DNA from: JBBATK01 sp044228285
GTDB taxonomy: Bacteria > Bacteroidota > Ignavibacteria > Kapaibacteriales > NICIL-2
Direction: 5' to 3'
Assembly (NCBI GenBank): GCA_044228285.1
Contig: JBGAVD010000002.1
Location: forward strand, 496,001 to 560,000
DNA: 64,000 nt
The stretch's first letter is position 1; every line of letters starts with the position of its first letter. Below are positions 34,338 to 44,873 of the stretch, piece after piece. Both the position numbers and the translations under genes were made by a program. The notes below the pieces were generated by a model that worked only from the letters and a program-made list of their open reading frames with translations, was not told the DNA's origin and did no database searches.

Positions 34338-37300
34338 CTAGATGTCAGCCAACTCGTCATTTGAAGGTAGAGAACTTGTACACTCTTGCACACGACACAA
34401 TCGAGAGAACGAACAGTAGGTGCATGTACTGCTAGCCACAGGCCGAACAGGGAATTGGGCATCGGCGATATTCTGTTGGATCGATCTGGTGCTTTTCACA
34501 AGATCCTGGAGAATCTCGTCACGACTTTCCTCTGCCTTTAACACGCTGCTGGTGCTTATGGCACTGACAAAGCCATCGCGGTCTTTGGTTTTCACCAGAT
34601 GAGAGTCTCTCTCGATCAATACGAGTTTAAACGGATCTTCAGTCGGGTCGAAGATGTAGTACACTCCTCCGGCAGGTCTCGCATCGATACCCAGCTGATC
34701 GCGCAGGAGCTGTTCTACAGCGCTCATGTAGAGTGGTAGCTGAAAACTCTGTCGTGCTTTTATCTGGTTGTTGCCACTTACTCCATTTACCGAGCTTTTA
34801 TAGTCCGCTACAATAAACTCATACTGTCCATCTTCTGTGCTTCGAAGTTCTATTCTATCAACCTTGCCCTTCAATAGGACCTCTCCTAAATGTATGGGCT
34901 CAGAACTTCGATCCCGTGCTTTCATCCCGAAGCCTTGTTCAAAAAGTAAAGGCTTGAATTGCCAACGATCTACACGTGCGAGCTCGGCATCGAGCCATCG
35001 TTCGAGAAGTCCCTCTTTATCTCGATTCAAACCTAGAATCTCGTCTTCACTCAGCTGGAAAAAGGGGTGATTGAAATGCAACTTTGCCAGCTCCTCTTCT
35101 GCGATCTCAAGAAGGAGAGCTTTATACTGCGTTCTCTGAGTTGGGTCCAAATCGACCATCACTGCGCGAAATCCTGGTTCGTCAAGGGATTGAAAAACGG
35201 TCGAGGAGCTTCTGTCGCGCTGCTTCGTGGCTATCTCCGTGTAAAAACGATAGACAATGAAGTGCAAGAGGTTGCCCTTCTCTAGCGGACTTAACATGGT
35301 GCTTTCGCGTTCGGCTGAGGAAAGTCCGAGCACCTTGCTCGCGAAATACTGGTACGGACATGCCGCAAAACGCTCAATATCAGTCGCTGAGATTGCTCTC
35401 TGCAGCACTTGCTCGAGTCGGTCCAGCTCCTTCGTTGCCAGATGCTCCCGAATACTATTGTCGGAAGCATGCTGCGCACTGTATTCTCGAACGATCTGTT
35501 GCACGTACTCCACATTCTCCATCAGATTCTGCGCGCGGAAGAACTCAAGGATTGCACTCTGCTGTTCCACAGCTTGCCACGCCTCGTTAACCGAGCTAAT
35601 GGCATCTATCCATGGAGCACACCAGGCGATTCCAGTGGGATCGGCGCTAAGGCTTTCGAATTCGGTTGCGTCTTTATTGCGACGAGATACGAACGATTGT
35701 TCTGGACTTGAATCCGACAATTCTGAACTGGCTGCGGAGCTATCCTGTCTGAAGCCGCTGCGCAGGGCTTTGCGGATTGAAGTAGTGTTCAGGTGTACCG
35801 GATCCAAACCATAGAGCTTGACGACCTCTTTAAGAAAAGGAGAGGGCAGACAATCTTCGCCGTCTGACTTCTGACGTGGGTAGCTGAAAAGGATCTGACC
35901 ACGACCTTCACACAAGGCTCGCAACGGGTTTACGAGCGCGTGATAAAAGCTCATTCGCTCCGCGCGAATATGGCGCAACTCTGAGTCTGGGAGTTCTTTT
36001 CCAAGAAAGTACTCAGGACTATACGCCAAGGGAAACTCCAAATCCACCATACCGCAAAGTATCACAACTCGATAGGGAATACCCCGGGTTTGTTCGATAC
36101 TAGTAACGGTGAGACCGTAGTTTCCCTTCTCACGAATCTGCACTTTGGCTGCTCTTACTGAGGCTACCAACATCTCTACATAGTCCCGGAAACGAAGCGA
36201 TGCTTGCTTGCGTTCGCGAAGAATAAACTCTAACTCGTCGAGTAAGGATAGCAAAGTGCCCAAGGCACGGGTGTTTTGCTCCACTTGCTCACGTCTACGG
36301 ATAAGCTCAGACTCATCTGCTTGCAAATGATAGACTTCCAGCGCATCACGGTTGAGCAAATCCTCAATGCGCAGTTTCTCAAGAAAGGTCTCAAGGAACA
36401 AACGATGGAACTCAGTAGGGCTGCATCGCAGATCTCGATGAGGGAAATTTGTGGCGAAAAAGTCGACATCAGAACGCAGAAGTTTATAGTCTTCAAGGTC
36501 TTGCAGCTTGTTCTTGCGCACAACCTCCTCAGCGCCTGACTTCTCAAGAAACTCCACTTGACGCACCGCACCTTGAATCGCAAGGTCGAGACTGTGTTTC
36601 CAGCCTTCCAGTCCTCCAGATCGAGGTCCCCCCTGAATGCGCAATGAGTTTGTTACGCGTTCTAAGCGATCGACGTCAACGCGGGTGGCACGACCGTCAA
36701 TAGAAACAAAGGGACTGCTAAGGGCGCGTATCATGTCGTCGCGGCGATAGTCCCCGCGCACAACGTCTACCATGGCGAATATCGCAGCAATAACCGGAGC
36801 AGTTGCCAGCGATGCGCGGTCACTTAAGTTGATAGGGATACCATGCGCTTCGAAGACTTCGCGCACTAGCGGCGCATAGTTCTGTGGCTGCCGAAGCACG
36901 AGTGCAATGTCGTGCAAGGCGATGTGCTGATTTTGCACACAATACTTGACAAATCGAGCAATGCTTGCAAGCTCATCTTGCTTGTTCTCGCAATTCAGGA
37001 TGTGTATCTGATCTCTAGCCAATCCTGAGGAACGTAGATTCAGGTCTTGAGAAGTAGATGCAAGCTTGGAGTCGGTTTGGACGGCTGAATGAACATTAGA
37101 TGTTATGCGCAAATCAGAAGAGGTCTCACTTACTCGGGTGGTAGATGGTGCTTGAGCAAATAGATGCTTTTGCAAGTAGTTGCGCTCGGTATCAAACAAG
37201 GTTGACTCTTGAGAATCCGATTCGACTTGATGTCCGATAAAGCCCGCATTTTCCAAAGTAGCTCTCGCTTCAATGACATTTCCGAACAGAGCACTATTCT

Positions 37301-38165
37301 GCGGCTCATAGTTCAAAGTCAGGAGTACGGCGGTTGAAGAGTGGGAATAACAAGCAAGGACTTCTAACTCGGGCTGAGTGAACTCAGAAAAGCCATCAAG
37401 AACGATACATCGCACAGTGGGATTCTCGAATGAGGCGGCTGTGTTGTCTGAACTCGAGGCAAGGTTCCTATCATTAGGATTCGACCCAGTTCCGACTTGG
37501 AACGGTCTCTCCGAACGATGCACTTTCTGCAGATCCAGAATCAGCAGCTTCGTTAAGGAGGGCATGTCTACGACCTCCTCACCAAGCAGCTCCTCATATG
37601 CTCGGAAAAGCTGCCAAACATCGTGAAGACGGGCATAGTGAAACAGACTCTCATCAGAATTTCCGTCGCGATGCGCTTTTAGATCTTCTTCTAAATCGCT
37701 TGCTTCCAAGCCTTTGCGCTTCAGACCATATACAATATCCGCTAAGCGTTGAGCAACAGCCAGTGTGATGGCGGAGCCATCACGCGAATAAAAAATCAAT
37801 CGCTGCTCATCAACACAGCGCTGCAATGCTTCGCGGAAAAGTGCAAAGCGGAAAGCGTCGCTCATCAGTCTGGGTTGAGGCTTCTTGTGGAGTTGTTGAA
37901 ACTCCTCGCGTAAAAAAGCATCAAGAGTGCAGAGTTGCAGAGCAGGTGTAGGTTTGCGAAAGTCCTTCCAGATTGTCCGAATACAGTCCTTGCGTAAGTG
38001 TCGCACTGCTCGGCCAGTCGGGACGATACAACGTAAAGACGACAGCTCTGCCTGCGCGTAAAAGTCACAAAAGAGGGCTGGAATATCCAGATTGGAATTC
38101 CGAATGTGCCGACCGATGCGCTTAAGCTGAGCAGCACAAGCTTGATTGTAGAGCAAGTACACCAT
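34338..38165 (-). CDS. AddB/RexB-like PD-(D/E)XK nuclease with Fe-S cluster cysteines
   Basis: The 1275-residue protein looks like the nuclease-plus-inactive-helicase subunit of an AddAB-type enzyme. Its middle keeps UvrD-like C-terminal motifs (KGNYGLTVTSIEQTRGIPYRVVILCGMVD). A PD-(D/E)XK nuclease occupies the C-terminal third (LKGKVDRIEL ... FIVADYKSS). An AddB-type cluster is suggested by a Cys in RFAACPYQYFASKVLGL and Cys1248, Cys1251 and Cys1257 in CTYCSFSRLC. No intact Walker A was found at the N-terminus. With AddA it would resect double-strand breaks. The addA partner is not in the window. Confidence 0.82.
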   Translation of the reverse strand: MVYLLYNQACAAQLKRIGRHIRNSNLDIPALFCDFYAQAELSSLRCIVPTGRAVRHLRKDCIRTIWKDFRKPTPALQLCTLDAFLREEFQQLHKKPQPRLMSDAFRFALFREALQRCVDEQRLIFYSRDGSAITLAVAQRLADIVYGLKRKGLEASDLEEDLKAHRDGNSDESLFHYARLHDVWQLFRAYEELLGEEVVDMPSLTKLLILDLQKVHRSERPFQVGTGSNPNDRNLASSSDNTAASFENPTVRCIVLDGFSEFTQPELEVLACYSHSSTAVLLTLNYEPQNSALFGNVIEARATLENAGFIGHQVESDSQESTLFDTERNYLQKHLFAQAPSTTRVSETSSDLRITSNVHSAVQTDSKLASTSQDLNLRSSGLARDQIHILNCENKQDELASIARFVKYCVQNQHIALHDIALVLRQPQNYAPLVREVFEAHGIPINLSDRASLATAPVIAAIFAMVDVVRGDYRRDDMIRALSSPFVSIDGRATRVDVDRLERVTNSLRIQGGPRSGGLEGWKHSLDLAIQGAVRQVEFLEKSGAEEVVRKNKLQDLEDYKLLRSDVDFFATNFPHRDLRCSPTEFHRLFLETFLEKLRIEDLLNRDALEVYHLQADESELIRRREQVEQNTRALGTLLSLLDELEFILRERKQASLRFRDYVEMLVASVRAAKVQIREKGNYGLTVTSIEQTRGIPYRVVILCGMVDLEFPLAYSPEYFLGKELPDSELRHIRAERMSFYHALVNPLRALCEGRGQILFSYPRQKSDGEDCLPSPFLKEVVKLYGLDPVHLNTTSIRKALRSGFRQDSSAASSELSDSSPEQSFVSRRNKDATEFESLSADPTGIAWCAPWIDAISSVNEAWQAVEQQSAILEFFRAQNLMENVEYVQQIVREYSAQHASDNSIREHLATKELDRLEQVLQRAISATDIERFAACPYQYFASKVLGLSSAERESTMLSPLEKGNLLHFIVYRFYTEIATKQRDRSSSTVFQSLDEPGFRAVMVDLDPTQRTQYKALLLEIAEEELAKLHFNHPFFQLSEDEILGLNRDKEGLLERWLDAELARVDRWQFKPLLFEQGFGMKARDRSSEPIHLGEVLLKGKVDRIELRSTEDGQYEFIVADYKSSVNGVSGNNQIKARQSFQLPLYMSAVEQLLRDQLGIDARPAGGVYYIFDPTEDPFKLVLIERDSHLVKTKDRDGFVSAISTSSVLKAEESRDEILQDLVKSTRSIQQNIADAQFPVRPVASSTCTYCSFSRLCRVQECTSSLPSNDELADI

Positions 38166-38509
38166 GACTGATTTGATGAGTAGAGCTTCGAAACAAAACG
38201 AGAGTTGAAGTCGGTACGACCTAGCCTACGCAATGCTGTAGGTTGAATCTGACCACAGGAGAACGCAGATACAACGAGCACGAGCATAGGTGGACGCGGA
38301 CTTTAAAAAAAACGTTATTGAGACTGCTTCTTTGTGAGTAATATAGTGAATCACACGTCGCAATTTGTCGGGACAAAGATCGCATGTATGCCCAACTGTC
38401 GCACACCTAGTTCTACGACCTGAGCGTGAACTGTTGCATCATGTTGAGCAGAACCTGACGAGCTAGTCGCGACCACGGGTGAACTTTTCATACACCATAG
38501 AGGATCTCC
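38166..38509. other. Divergent intergenic region between the AddB-like gene and riboflavin synthase
   Basis: This 344-base region has no supported gene. An FMN riboswitch was looked for because a riboflavin gene follows, but its conserved core was not found. A good AGAGGA ribosome site lies at 38499-38504. Confidence 0.5.
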
Positions 38510-39106
38510 ATGTTTAGCGGTCTGATAGAAGAAGTTGGCGAAGTGCTTAGAATGCAGGCTTTAGGGGATGGTTTTGAGTTTGCTATTTCAGCGCATACGA
38601 TTTTAGATGACTGCAGTATTGACGATTCGATTGCAGTACAGGGGGTGTGTTTAACCGTGATAGCTCATGATGCCAAGACCTTTCGAGTACAGGCTGTGGA
38701 GCAAACGCTAAAGAAGACAAGTTTGGGCACGTTGAAACAGGGAAGTCGAGTGAATTTGGAGCGGGCATTGCTCCCAACTACTCGACTGGGTGGACACTTC
38801 GTACAAGGTCATGTGGATTGTGTTGGAACTCTCGCAAGCATACGAGAACTGAGCACGAGTCACGAGCTGCTTTTTCACTTCGACCCACAATTCCAGGAAC
38901 TTGTGGTCAGTACAGGAAGTATTTGTGTCAATGGAATAAGTCTGACGCTGGCAGAGGTTCATGAGGGCAGCTTCTTGGTAGCGATCATACCACACACCTG
39001 GTCGCACACTACCATTTCTGATCTGCGTATTGGGGACCATGTGAATTTGGAGTTTGACATATTGGGTAAGTATGTGGCTGCAGCTTTGAAACGACAAAAG
39101 AGCTAG
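38510..39106 (+). CDS. ribE: Riboflavin synthase alpha subunit
   Basis: The 198-residue protein has two lumazine-binding barrels: the first opens MFSGLIEEVGEV with VQGVCLTV, the second has HFVQGHVDCVG and VNGISLTLAEV. It turns two molecules of 6,7-dimethyl-8-ribityllumazine into riboflavin and a pyrimidine. The gene stands alone, without other rib genes nearby. Confidence 0.96.
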   Translation: MFSGLIEEVGEVLRMQALGDGFEFAISAHTILDDCSIDDSIAVQGVCLTVIAHDAKTFRVQAVEQTLKKTSLGTLKQGSRVNLERALLPTTRLGGHFVQGHVDCVGTLASIRELSTSHELLFHFDPQFQELVVSTGSICVNGISLTLAEVHEGSFLVAIIPHTWSHTTISDLRIGDHVNLEFDILGKYVAAALKRQKS

Positions 39107-39426
39107 ACTCAAATCTCTCAACACTTTGTAGCGTTTGAATCTAGTTTGGAACTGTTATGTACCTCGTTGGAAGAGCCACTAATGGAGGTAGGGTCTGTGT
39201 TGAGACATTCGCTGTGCTTAGTTTTCTTTAGACAGGTGTTGAGCCTCCGTTGCGAGTGAGGACAAACAGTTATTTTGACAAAAGACTCTGAATGTAGGTT
39301 TCGACCAAAGGTCTTATTCGACAGCAAGCTGATGAGATTGAGACTGGACTTTGGTGGACTGAGTTCGAGATTTCACGACGAGAGAGCTATCAGGGAGGAT
39401 GCTTTTTTGGGGAACAAAGCCGTTTT
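39107..39426. other. Intergenic region between ribE and the TraB-headed gene
   Basis: This 320-base stretch contains no supported gene, RNA or repeat. A GGGGA sequence 12 bases before the next ATG may be its ribosome site. Confidence 0.45.
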
Positions 39427-42400
39427 ATGAGAATACGATCCTTGATGGGCTATTTGTTTGTTTTGTCCTTTTGCTTCGTCTGCTTCGGCGCCTACGAAGT
39501 AGCTCATGCGCAGTCTGCGGCGCACGAGAAGACGCTTCTCTGGCGCGTCCACAAAGCTGAACAAGCGCACGATTCTTATCTCTACGGTACCATGCATGTA
39601 CGAGACGAGCGTGCCTTTGAGTTTGCTGATTCTGTACTTCCTGCCTTATCTCGCTGCCACTTTTTTGCCCTTGAGCAGCGGATAGATACACTGCTCGCAT
39701 CTTTGATGACGCAAATCATGGATACTTCTGCGGGCATACGTCTCAAGGATATCGTTCAAGGACCGCAGCTCGATTCGCTATGCAAGATATTCTCTAATAT
39801 CAGTTCCATCCCCGAGTCAAAGATACCAAACCTCAGATGCAGCTTGTTATCGCAGATACTTGAGTCTGAAACACATGTTGGGAATAACGATCGACCTACG
39901 CTTCTTGACGCCTATCTCTTGGGATTGGCGCGATCGCTTCGCAAAGAGCTTATGGCATTGGAGGGTAGTGCGGACAATTTGCTCATGCTTGATAAGGTTG
40001 GCGCGATTGTCATTCGTACTGCTCTCGAATCGGGTGCTTTAGTTTTACCTATCGTAGACCCAGATAAAGAAAAAGCCTTTACAGTGTACTTTGATCAGAA
40101 CATAGATTCTATTGCGACGCTGTTTGCGACATCTATGACGAACCATAACGGTTTGGCAGACACTCTCATGTATCAACGTAACATCGTGATGGCGAAGAGT
40201 TTTGATTCTCTCCATCAAGTTGCTTCGCTTTTCGCCGCCATTGGGGCAGGGCACCTAGGGGGACCGAGTGGTATCATCGATCTACTTCGAGCTAAGGGTT
40301 ACACTGTAGAAGCGGTATTGCCAACCTATACCGGCGTGCGACACCAATTTGATAGCGTTGATCTAAGCGCACATGCCACGTGGTATGACTATCGATCGGT
40401 GAATAGAGGCTTTTCCATCCGAATGCCTGCTCAGATCATGGACTTACCTCAGTACAAAGAACTTGACCCAACTGGAACCATTGAAGCGCCACAGTGTTTG
40501 GATGTCATCACCGGCTTACGTTTCCAAGTGATTGCCCAACCAAGCAATGGTATGACCACGGAGGTCGCTCATAAGCAGTTTGCTGATGCAATGGCGCGCA
40601 AGATTTACACAAATCCAATTGAAAAGCAGCCTCGCACAGAAGCCCCATACTTGCAACGCTATCAAGGACGTCAATGCTACGACTATTTCGGTTCTGTTGA
40701 GTCCCAAACTCTTCTGCGCATACGAATTGTCTTCACAGACAGGAACATCTACACTTTAATGGCATATGGTAGTAAGGAGAACATCAACAATTCCTCAGTG
40801 AGTGGCTTCTTGAATTCTCTTGAGTTTCAAGCCTTGAAAAAACAAGAGTGGGCAGCTGTGCACGATAGTGTTCATGGAGTTGAGTGCGAGATGATAGGTC
40901 GTGCGCAGGTAGTACGTGATACTGTCAGCGACGCCACTCCAGTCTACTATTATAGCGAAGATGTATCCAATGGAAACATCTGTTTTTATCAAAACTCGTT
41001 CTTGTCAGACCCCACAGCTGGCTCTAGTCTCGAAGAGCTTGTGAAGGGGCAACTCCGCGGAAACAACAGCGAAGCTGAGCTTCGTGAACTAAGATTCGAG
41101 AACAGTCCCAATACAGATGTGTGTGCATACTATTCTCTCGATGCTGACTCATCAGGGCGACAGCACAGCGGTCGGATCTATATTCGTCGACGCCATGTCT
41201 ATCGATTCGACTTCATCAGCACCACAGCAAGCTACAATTCTGAGGATTGTTCACGATTCCTTGGCTCAGTGCGTTTTCTTCCCAAGCGGGACACTGCAAT
41301 TTGGCGCGAGTACTACGACGACAGTACTCACATGACTCTCAGCTTTCCGGCGGAGCCAAAGAAAAGGGCTCTCAGTCTACCTGAGCTTCCACAGTTTCGT
41401 GCAGCTTTTTCATGGATAGCTTCGAACGACACCGCCTCGATGCGCTGTGGAATCATTCGTTACGAGTTTTCACCTTACATGTATACGTCTAACCTGGACT
41501 TATTGATACAATCACTTGTCTCAACTTTTCGATTTGACGGTGATACATTGTCAGGCCTCGAACGCAACGAAGTAGACAACACAACCATTGTCGACTTCAG
41601 CATTCGGCGCAAGCGCTGTGATCTTTCTACACGTTATCGCTTTATTCTTCGGGGCAACATGATGCATTTGGCTTTTGCGTACCTGCACCAAGCCAACAAG
41701 AGGAGTGTTGATGTGGACAATTTCTTTCGTTCAATTGTCTTAGCTCCGTCTAACGGCTTCAACATATCCACGCCCAAAATCCAAAACTGGTATAGCGATT
41801 TTCGATCTGCTCGAGGAGACAGAGCAGACAGCCTTCGCAAGGTTGCCGCTTGGATTAAAGCAGCTGAGAGCGACGTCCCCTTCCTAAAAGCGCAATTGTT
41901 GAGTCCTCAGCTTGCCGAAGACGCTGAGTATGCAAAGTCTGACTGTGGCCGCGGTGTGGATGGACCACTGCGCAGTGTTCTACTCGATAAGTTATCCTAT
42001 CACGAAGATTCATTATCAGCAGACTTCGTCTTCAAACTCTTCAAGAGCAGTCAGCGAATTCCAGCCTTTCAATGTGAGATCCTTCGGGTACTATCTGAAT
42101 CCGGAAAAGTCGAAATCCAAGCAGCCTTGTTCCAGCTTCTGCGCTCAGACGCGCAGCGTCTGAGCAAACAACCGCATGCTGATTTCAAGTACCTACTTTC
42201 TCAAGCACGCTTGTCTCCAAAAAACTGTGCGCAGAATGCAAAACTCCTGGTCGAACTCTACCAAGTGCCACTCTTACGCGGGACGGTTATCAGTATCATA
42301 CAAGAACTGTTACGAACGAAGCAAGTCGACTCTACAGTTATTCGCTGGACCGAAGCTGATCTTACGCGCGACTTACATTCGGCAACAAAACGCTTTCTGT

Positions 42401-43119
42401 CTTCAATGACGAAGCATGCAAAGGGTGGTATGGTGAAGGACCAAGCCTTTGACGACGATTACCAGTCAAGCGAGTTAGCAATGGTGATCTGTATGTGGTT
42501 CGAAGGTCGTGCATTTAGTCCAGCAACGGAGAAAGCTCTTCATGAAGCCATGCGAGGGTTTGCAAGCGAGTTTCTTCCACTCACTCAACAAGCAGCTATC
42601 GACCTTTTGTTGCACGGTAGTGCGGTTCCAGACTCAATTCTTCTTCGACTTGTTGCGGACAAGGAGCTGTCGATTCGTCTGCTCGGAATCATAGATTCCT
42701 TGAAGCTCAAGACGAGCATTCCAAAGGAATACTTTAGACAAGAGCATGTGGCTAAATGCTTGCTTGGCTTCGTCGTGGCAGAAGAGGAAGAAAATGATGT
42801 TGATTCTGTGATTATCTTATCTGAGCATATCCTAGCGCTCGACACTCTTTCATATCGATACTTCCTCATTCGCTATCATCTACAGACACTTGCCGGAACA
42901 AATCCAGAGTCAGGTGAAAAATGGTATGTGGCACTCGTTGGCAGTTTCGATAGCGCTCGGACCAATTTGTTCCTACGAGAGCAAGAGACCTACTATTCAT
43001 CGCGTAGCTACCTCGAGCAAAGTGTAGAGAAACATTTGCAGGATTGTCTGCAGAATCGAGAATCAGAATACCGCCGACGTGCCAAAGAGAGCATGCGATC
43101 GCAACAAAACACTCCGTAG
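39427..43119 (+). CDS. Giant secreted protein with N-terminal TraB/GumN domain and unknown C-terminal 900 residues
   Basis: The 1230-residue protein has a signal peptide (cleavage near AHAQS, 26-30). A TraB/GumN domain at about 36-305 shows LLWRV, YLYGTMHV (GTMH 54-57), RN at 251-252 and AIGAGHLGGPSGIIDLLR. TraB-family members are proposed metalloproteases or hydrolases; usual bacterial ones are about 300 residues. After this come beta-rich segments, one beginning FSIRMPA near 335 and a comparable one near 640, then a long helical part rich in HEAT-like pairs to the end. No T9SS tail or transmembrane anchor was seen, so it may be periplasmic. Confidence 0.75.
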   Translation: MRIRSLMGYLFVLSFCFVCFGAYEVAHAQSAAHEKTLLWRVHKAEQAHDSYLYGTMHVRDERAFEFADSVLPALSRCHFFALEQRIDTLLASLMTQIMDTSAGIRLKDIVQGPQLDSLCKIFSNISSIPESKIPNLRCSLLSQILESETHVGNNDRPTLLDAYLLGLARSLRKELMALEGSADNLLMLDKVGAIVIRTALESGALVLPIVDPDKEKAFTVYFDQNIDSIATLFATSMTNHNGLADTLMYQRNIVMAKSFDSLHQVASLFAAIGAGHLGGPSGIIDLLRAKGYTVEAVLPTYTGVRHQFDSVDLSAHATWYDYRSVNRGFSIRMPAQIMDLPQYKELDPTGTIEAPQCLDVITGLRFQVIAQPSNGMTTEVAHKQFADAMARKIYTNPIEKQPRTEAPYLQRYQGRQCYDYFGSVESQTLLRIRIVFTDRNIYTLMAYGSKENINNSSVSGFLNSLEFQALKKQEWAAVHDSVHGVECEMIGRAQVVRDTVSDATPVYYYSEDVSNGNICFYQNSFLSDPTAGSSLEELVKGQLRGNNSEAELRELRFENSPNTDVCAYYSLDADSSGRQHSGRIYIRRRHVYRFDFISTTASYNSEDCSRFLGSVRFLPKRDTAIWREYYDDSTHMTLSFPAEPKKRALSLPELPQFRAAFSWIASNDTASMRCGIIRYEFSPYMYTSNLDLLIQSLVSTFRFDGDTLSGLERNEVDNTTIVDFSIRRKRCDLSTRYRFILRGNMMHLAFAYLHQANKRSVDVDNFFRSIVLAPSNGFNISTPKIQNWYSDFRSARGDRADSLRKVAAWIKAAESDVPFLKAQLLSPQLAEDAEYAKSDCGRGVDGPLRSVLLDKLSYHEDSLSADFVFKLFKSSQRIPAFQCEILRVLSESGKVEIQAALFQLLRSDAQRLSKQPHADFKYLLSQARLSPKNCAQNAKLLVELYQVPLLRGTVISIIQELLRTKQVDSTVIRWTEADLTRDLHSATKRFLSSMTKHAKGGMVKDQAFDDDYQSSELAMVICMWFEGRAFSPATEKALHEAMRGFASEFLPLTQQAAIDLLLHGSAVPDSILLRLVADKELSIRLLGIIDSLKLKTSIPKEYFRQEHVAKCLLGFVVAEEEENDVDSVIILSEHILALDTLSYRYFLIRYHLQTLAGTNPESGEKWYVALVGSFDSARTNLFLREQETYYSSRSYLEQSVEKHLQDCLQNRESEYRRRAKESMRSQQNTP

Positions 43120-43262
43120 TTTTGTATTTCCATGGCGGGCGGGCAAAGCAGATCGGGGAATTGTCTTCTTGCTTTGATAGCAAACTAGCGCTGCTGTTTT
43201 TGGTTTGCATTGTTTCGGTCCCACAACACAATTGAATGTCTACAACTCGTTACTTAATACTT

Positions 43263-44630
43263 ATGTCAAAAATCAACACCTACATCGACAATCATCGTGA
43301 GCGAGCTCTCACAGAACTTTGTGAGCTCTTAGCAATACCAAGTGTCAGTACAGAGCCAGACAACGCAGCAGATGTTCAGCGCTGTGCGGAGTGGATCGCT
43401 GCGCACTGTAGCAGCATAGGACTGGAGCATGTGAACATTTATCCCACACCTGGTCACCCTGTCGTATATGCAGACTGGCTCCATGCTGGTTCGGATAAAC
43501 CTACAGTTCTGTTATACGGACATTACGATGTGCAACCTGTGGATCCCTTAAACCTCTGGACAAATCCACCATTTGAACCTACTGTTCGCGATGGAAAAGT
43601 GTTCGCGCGAGGCGCAACGGATGATAAAGGGCAGGTGTTTCTTCACTTGAAGGCGCTGCAGGCATGTTTGCATGAAAACGCAGCCCTCCCAGTGAATGTC
43701 AAGCTCTTGATTGAAGGAGAAGAAGAAATTGGTTCTGTGAATCTTGAGAACTTTTTGCAGCAGAATAAGGAGCTTTTGTCTTGCGACAGTGTGGTCATCA
43801 GCGATACCGCAATGTATGCCAAAGGAGTACCAAGTATCGTGTATTCTCTGCGTGGCCTTTGCTACATGGAAGTCCATGTGAGCGGTCCAAACAGAGATTT
43901 GCACTCAGGTTCCTTTGGAGGCGCAGTTCAGAACCCTTTAAACGCTTTAGCTACAATCATTGCCTCACTGAAAGACGCGAACGGTCGAATCTGCGTTCCA
44001 GGATTCTATGACGATGTGATAGAGCTTAGTGTGGAAGAGCGTAAAGAGATGTCGGAACTCAGTTTTAATGAAGCCGAGTACAAATCCGCCCTACAAGTAG
44101 ATCAGCTATTCGGTGAAGAGGGCTATACCACCCTCGAGCGACTTGGAGCACGGCCAACACTTGACGTCAATGGATTTATCGGTGGTTTCACGGGCAGTGG
44201 AGCAAAGACAGTGCTGCCAGCAAAGGCAAGTGCGAAGATCTCCATGCGACTAGTGGCAAATCAGCGAACAGAAGACATTGCGCAGAAGTTTGAGACCTAT
44301 GTGAAAAGCATCGCTCCAGCCGGCGTGCGCGTGCAGGTGGAGAACTTACACGGAGCGAATCCAGTCTTGGTTCCGCGCGACAGTCAAGCCGTGCTTGCTG
44401 CAGAGCGAGCCTTAGAAAAAGCATTTGGGCAGAAGACTGTTTACATGCGTGAGGGCGGTTCCATTCCTATTACTTTGCTCTTTCAGACTATTCTCGGTTC
44501 ACCCACGGTTCTCATGGGATTTGGGCTCCACAGTGAGAATGCTCATTCTCCAGACGAACACTTTGACTTGGATAATTTCCATACTGGCATCAAAGCAGCC
44601 GCCTTGTTTTATGAAGAAATGGCTGCTTAG
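43263..44630 (+). CDS. M20 family metallopeptidase (dipeptidase)
   Basis: From the ATG at 43263 the 455-residue enzyme shows the M20 zinc pattern. His87 and Asp89 are in LLYGHYDVQP and Asp120 in RGATDDKGQ. Glutamates lie in EGEEEIGS, an Asp in ISDTAMY, and the last His in SENAHSPDE. The closest type is the cytosolic nonspecific dipeptidase/ArgE-like group, which removes terminal residues from small peptides. An ATG nine codons earlier (43236) is also possible; neither has a clear ribosome site. The gene seems monocistronic. Confidence 0.92.
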   Translation: MSKINTYIDNHRERALTELCELLAIPSVSTEPDNAADVQRCAEWIAAHCSSIGLEHVNIYPTPGHPVVYADWLHAGSDKPTVLLYGHYDVQPVDPLNLWTNPPFEPTVRDGKVFARGATDDKGQVFLHLKALQACLHENAALPVNVKLLIEGEEEIGSVNLENFLQQNKELLSCDSVVISDTAMYAKGVPSIVYSLRGLCYMEVHVSGPNRDLHSGSFGGAVQNPLNALATIIASLKDANGRICVPGFYDDVIELSVEERKEMSELSFNEAEYKSALQVDQLFGEEGYTTLERLGARPTLDVNGFIGGFTGSGAKTVLPAKASAKISMRLVANQRTEDIAQKFETYVKSIAPAGVRVQVENLHGANPVLVPRDSQAVLAAERALEKAFGQKTVYMREGGSIPITLLFQTILGSPTVLMGFGLHSENAHSPDEHFDLDNFHTGIKAAALFYEEMAA

Positions 44631-44873
44631 TTGCTGGAGTAGTTGACCTTAGCTCGTTTCGTAAGCAGATTCGTGGCTCAGTGTCCAAAGTTCCTAGCTT
44701 TTAATACCTTACGAGTAGACCGGTAAAAAAGCCAGGATTACAGAGTTGCTCTAAAGTCCTATGTTGAAAATTTTACCGCTATTAACACACTCTTGTCGTG
44801 TTTTTTCAACGGAAATCCAATTATATTGTAGAAGTCCTTATCAATATTTCATTAACCTTAGTAGGGGAAACCT

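Noticed and set aside
38286..38509. FMN riboswitch before riboflavin synthase
   Set aside because: The conserved RFN core sequences were not present in the leader.
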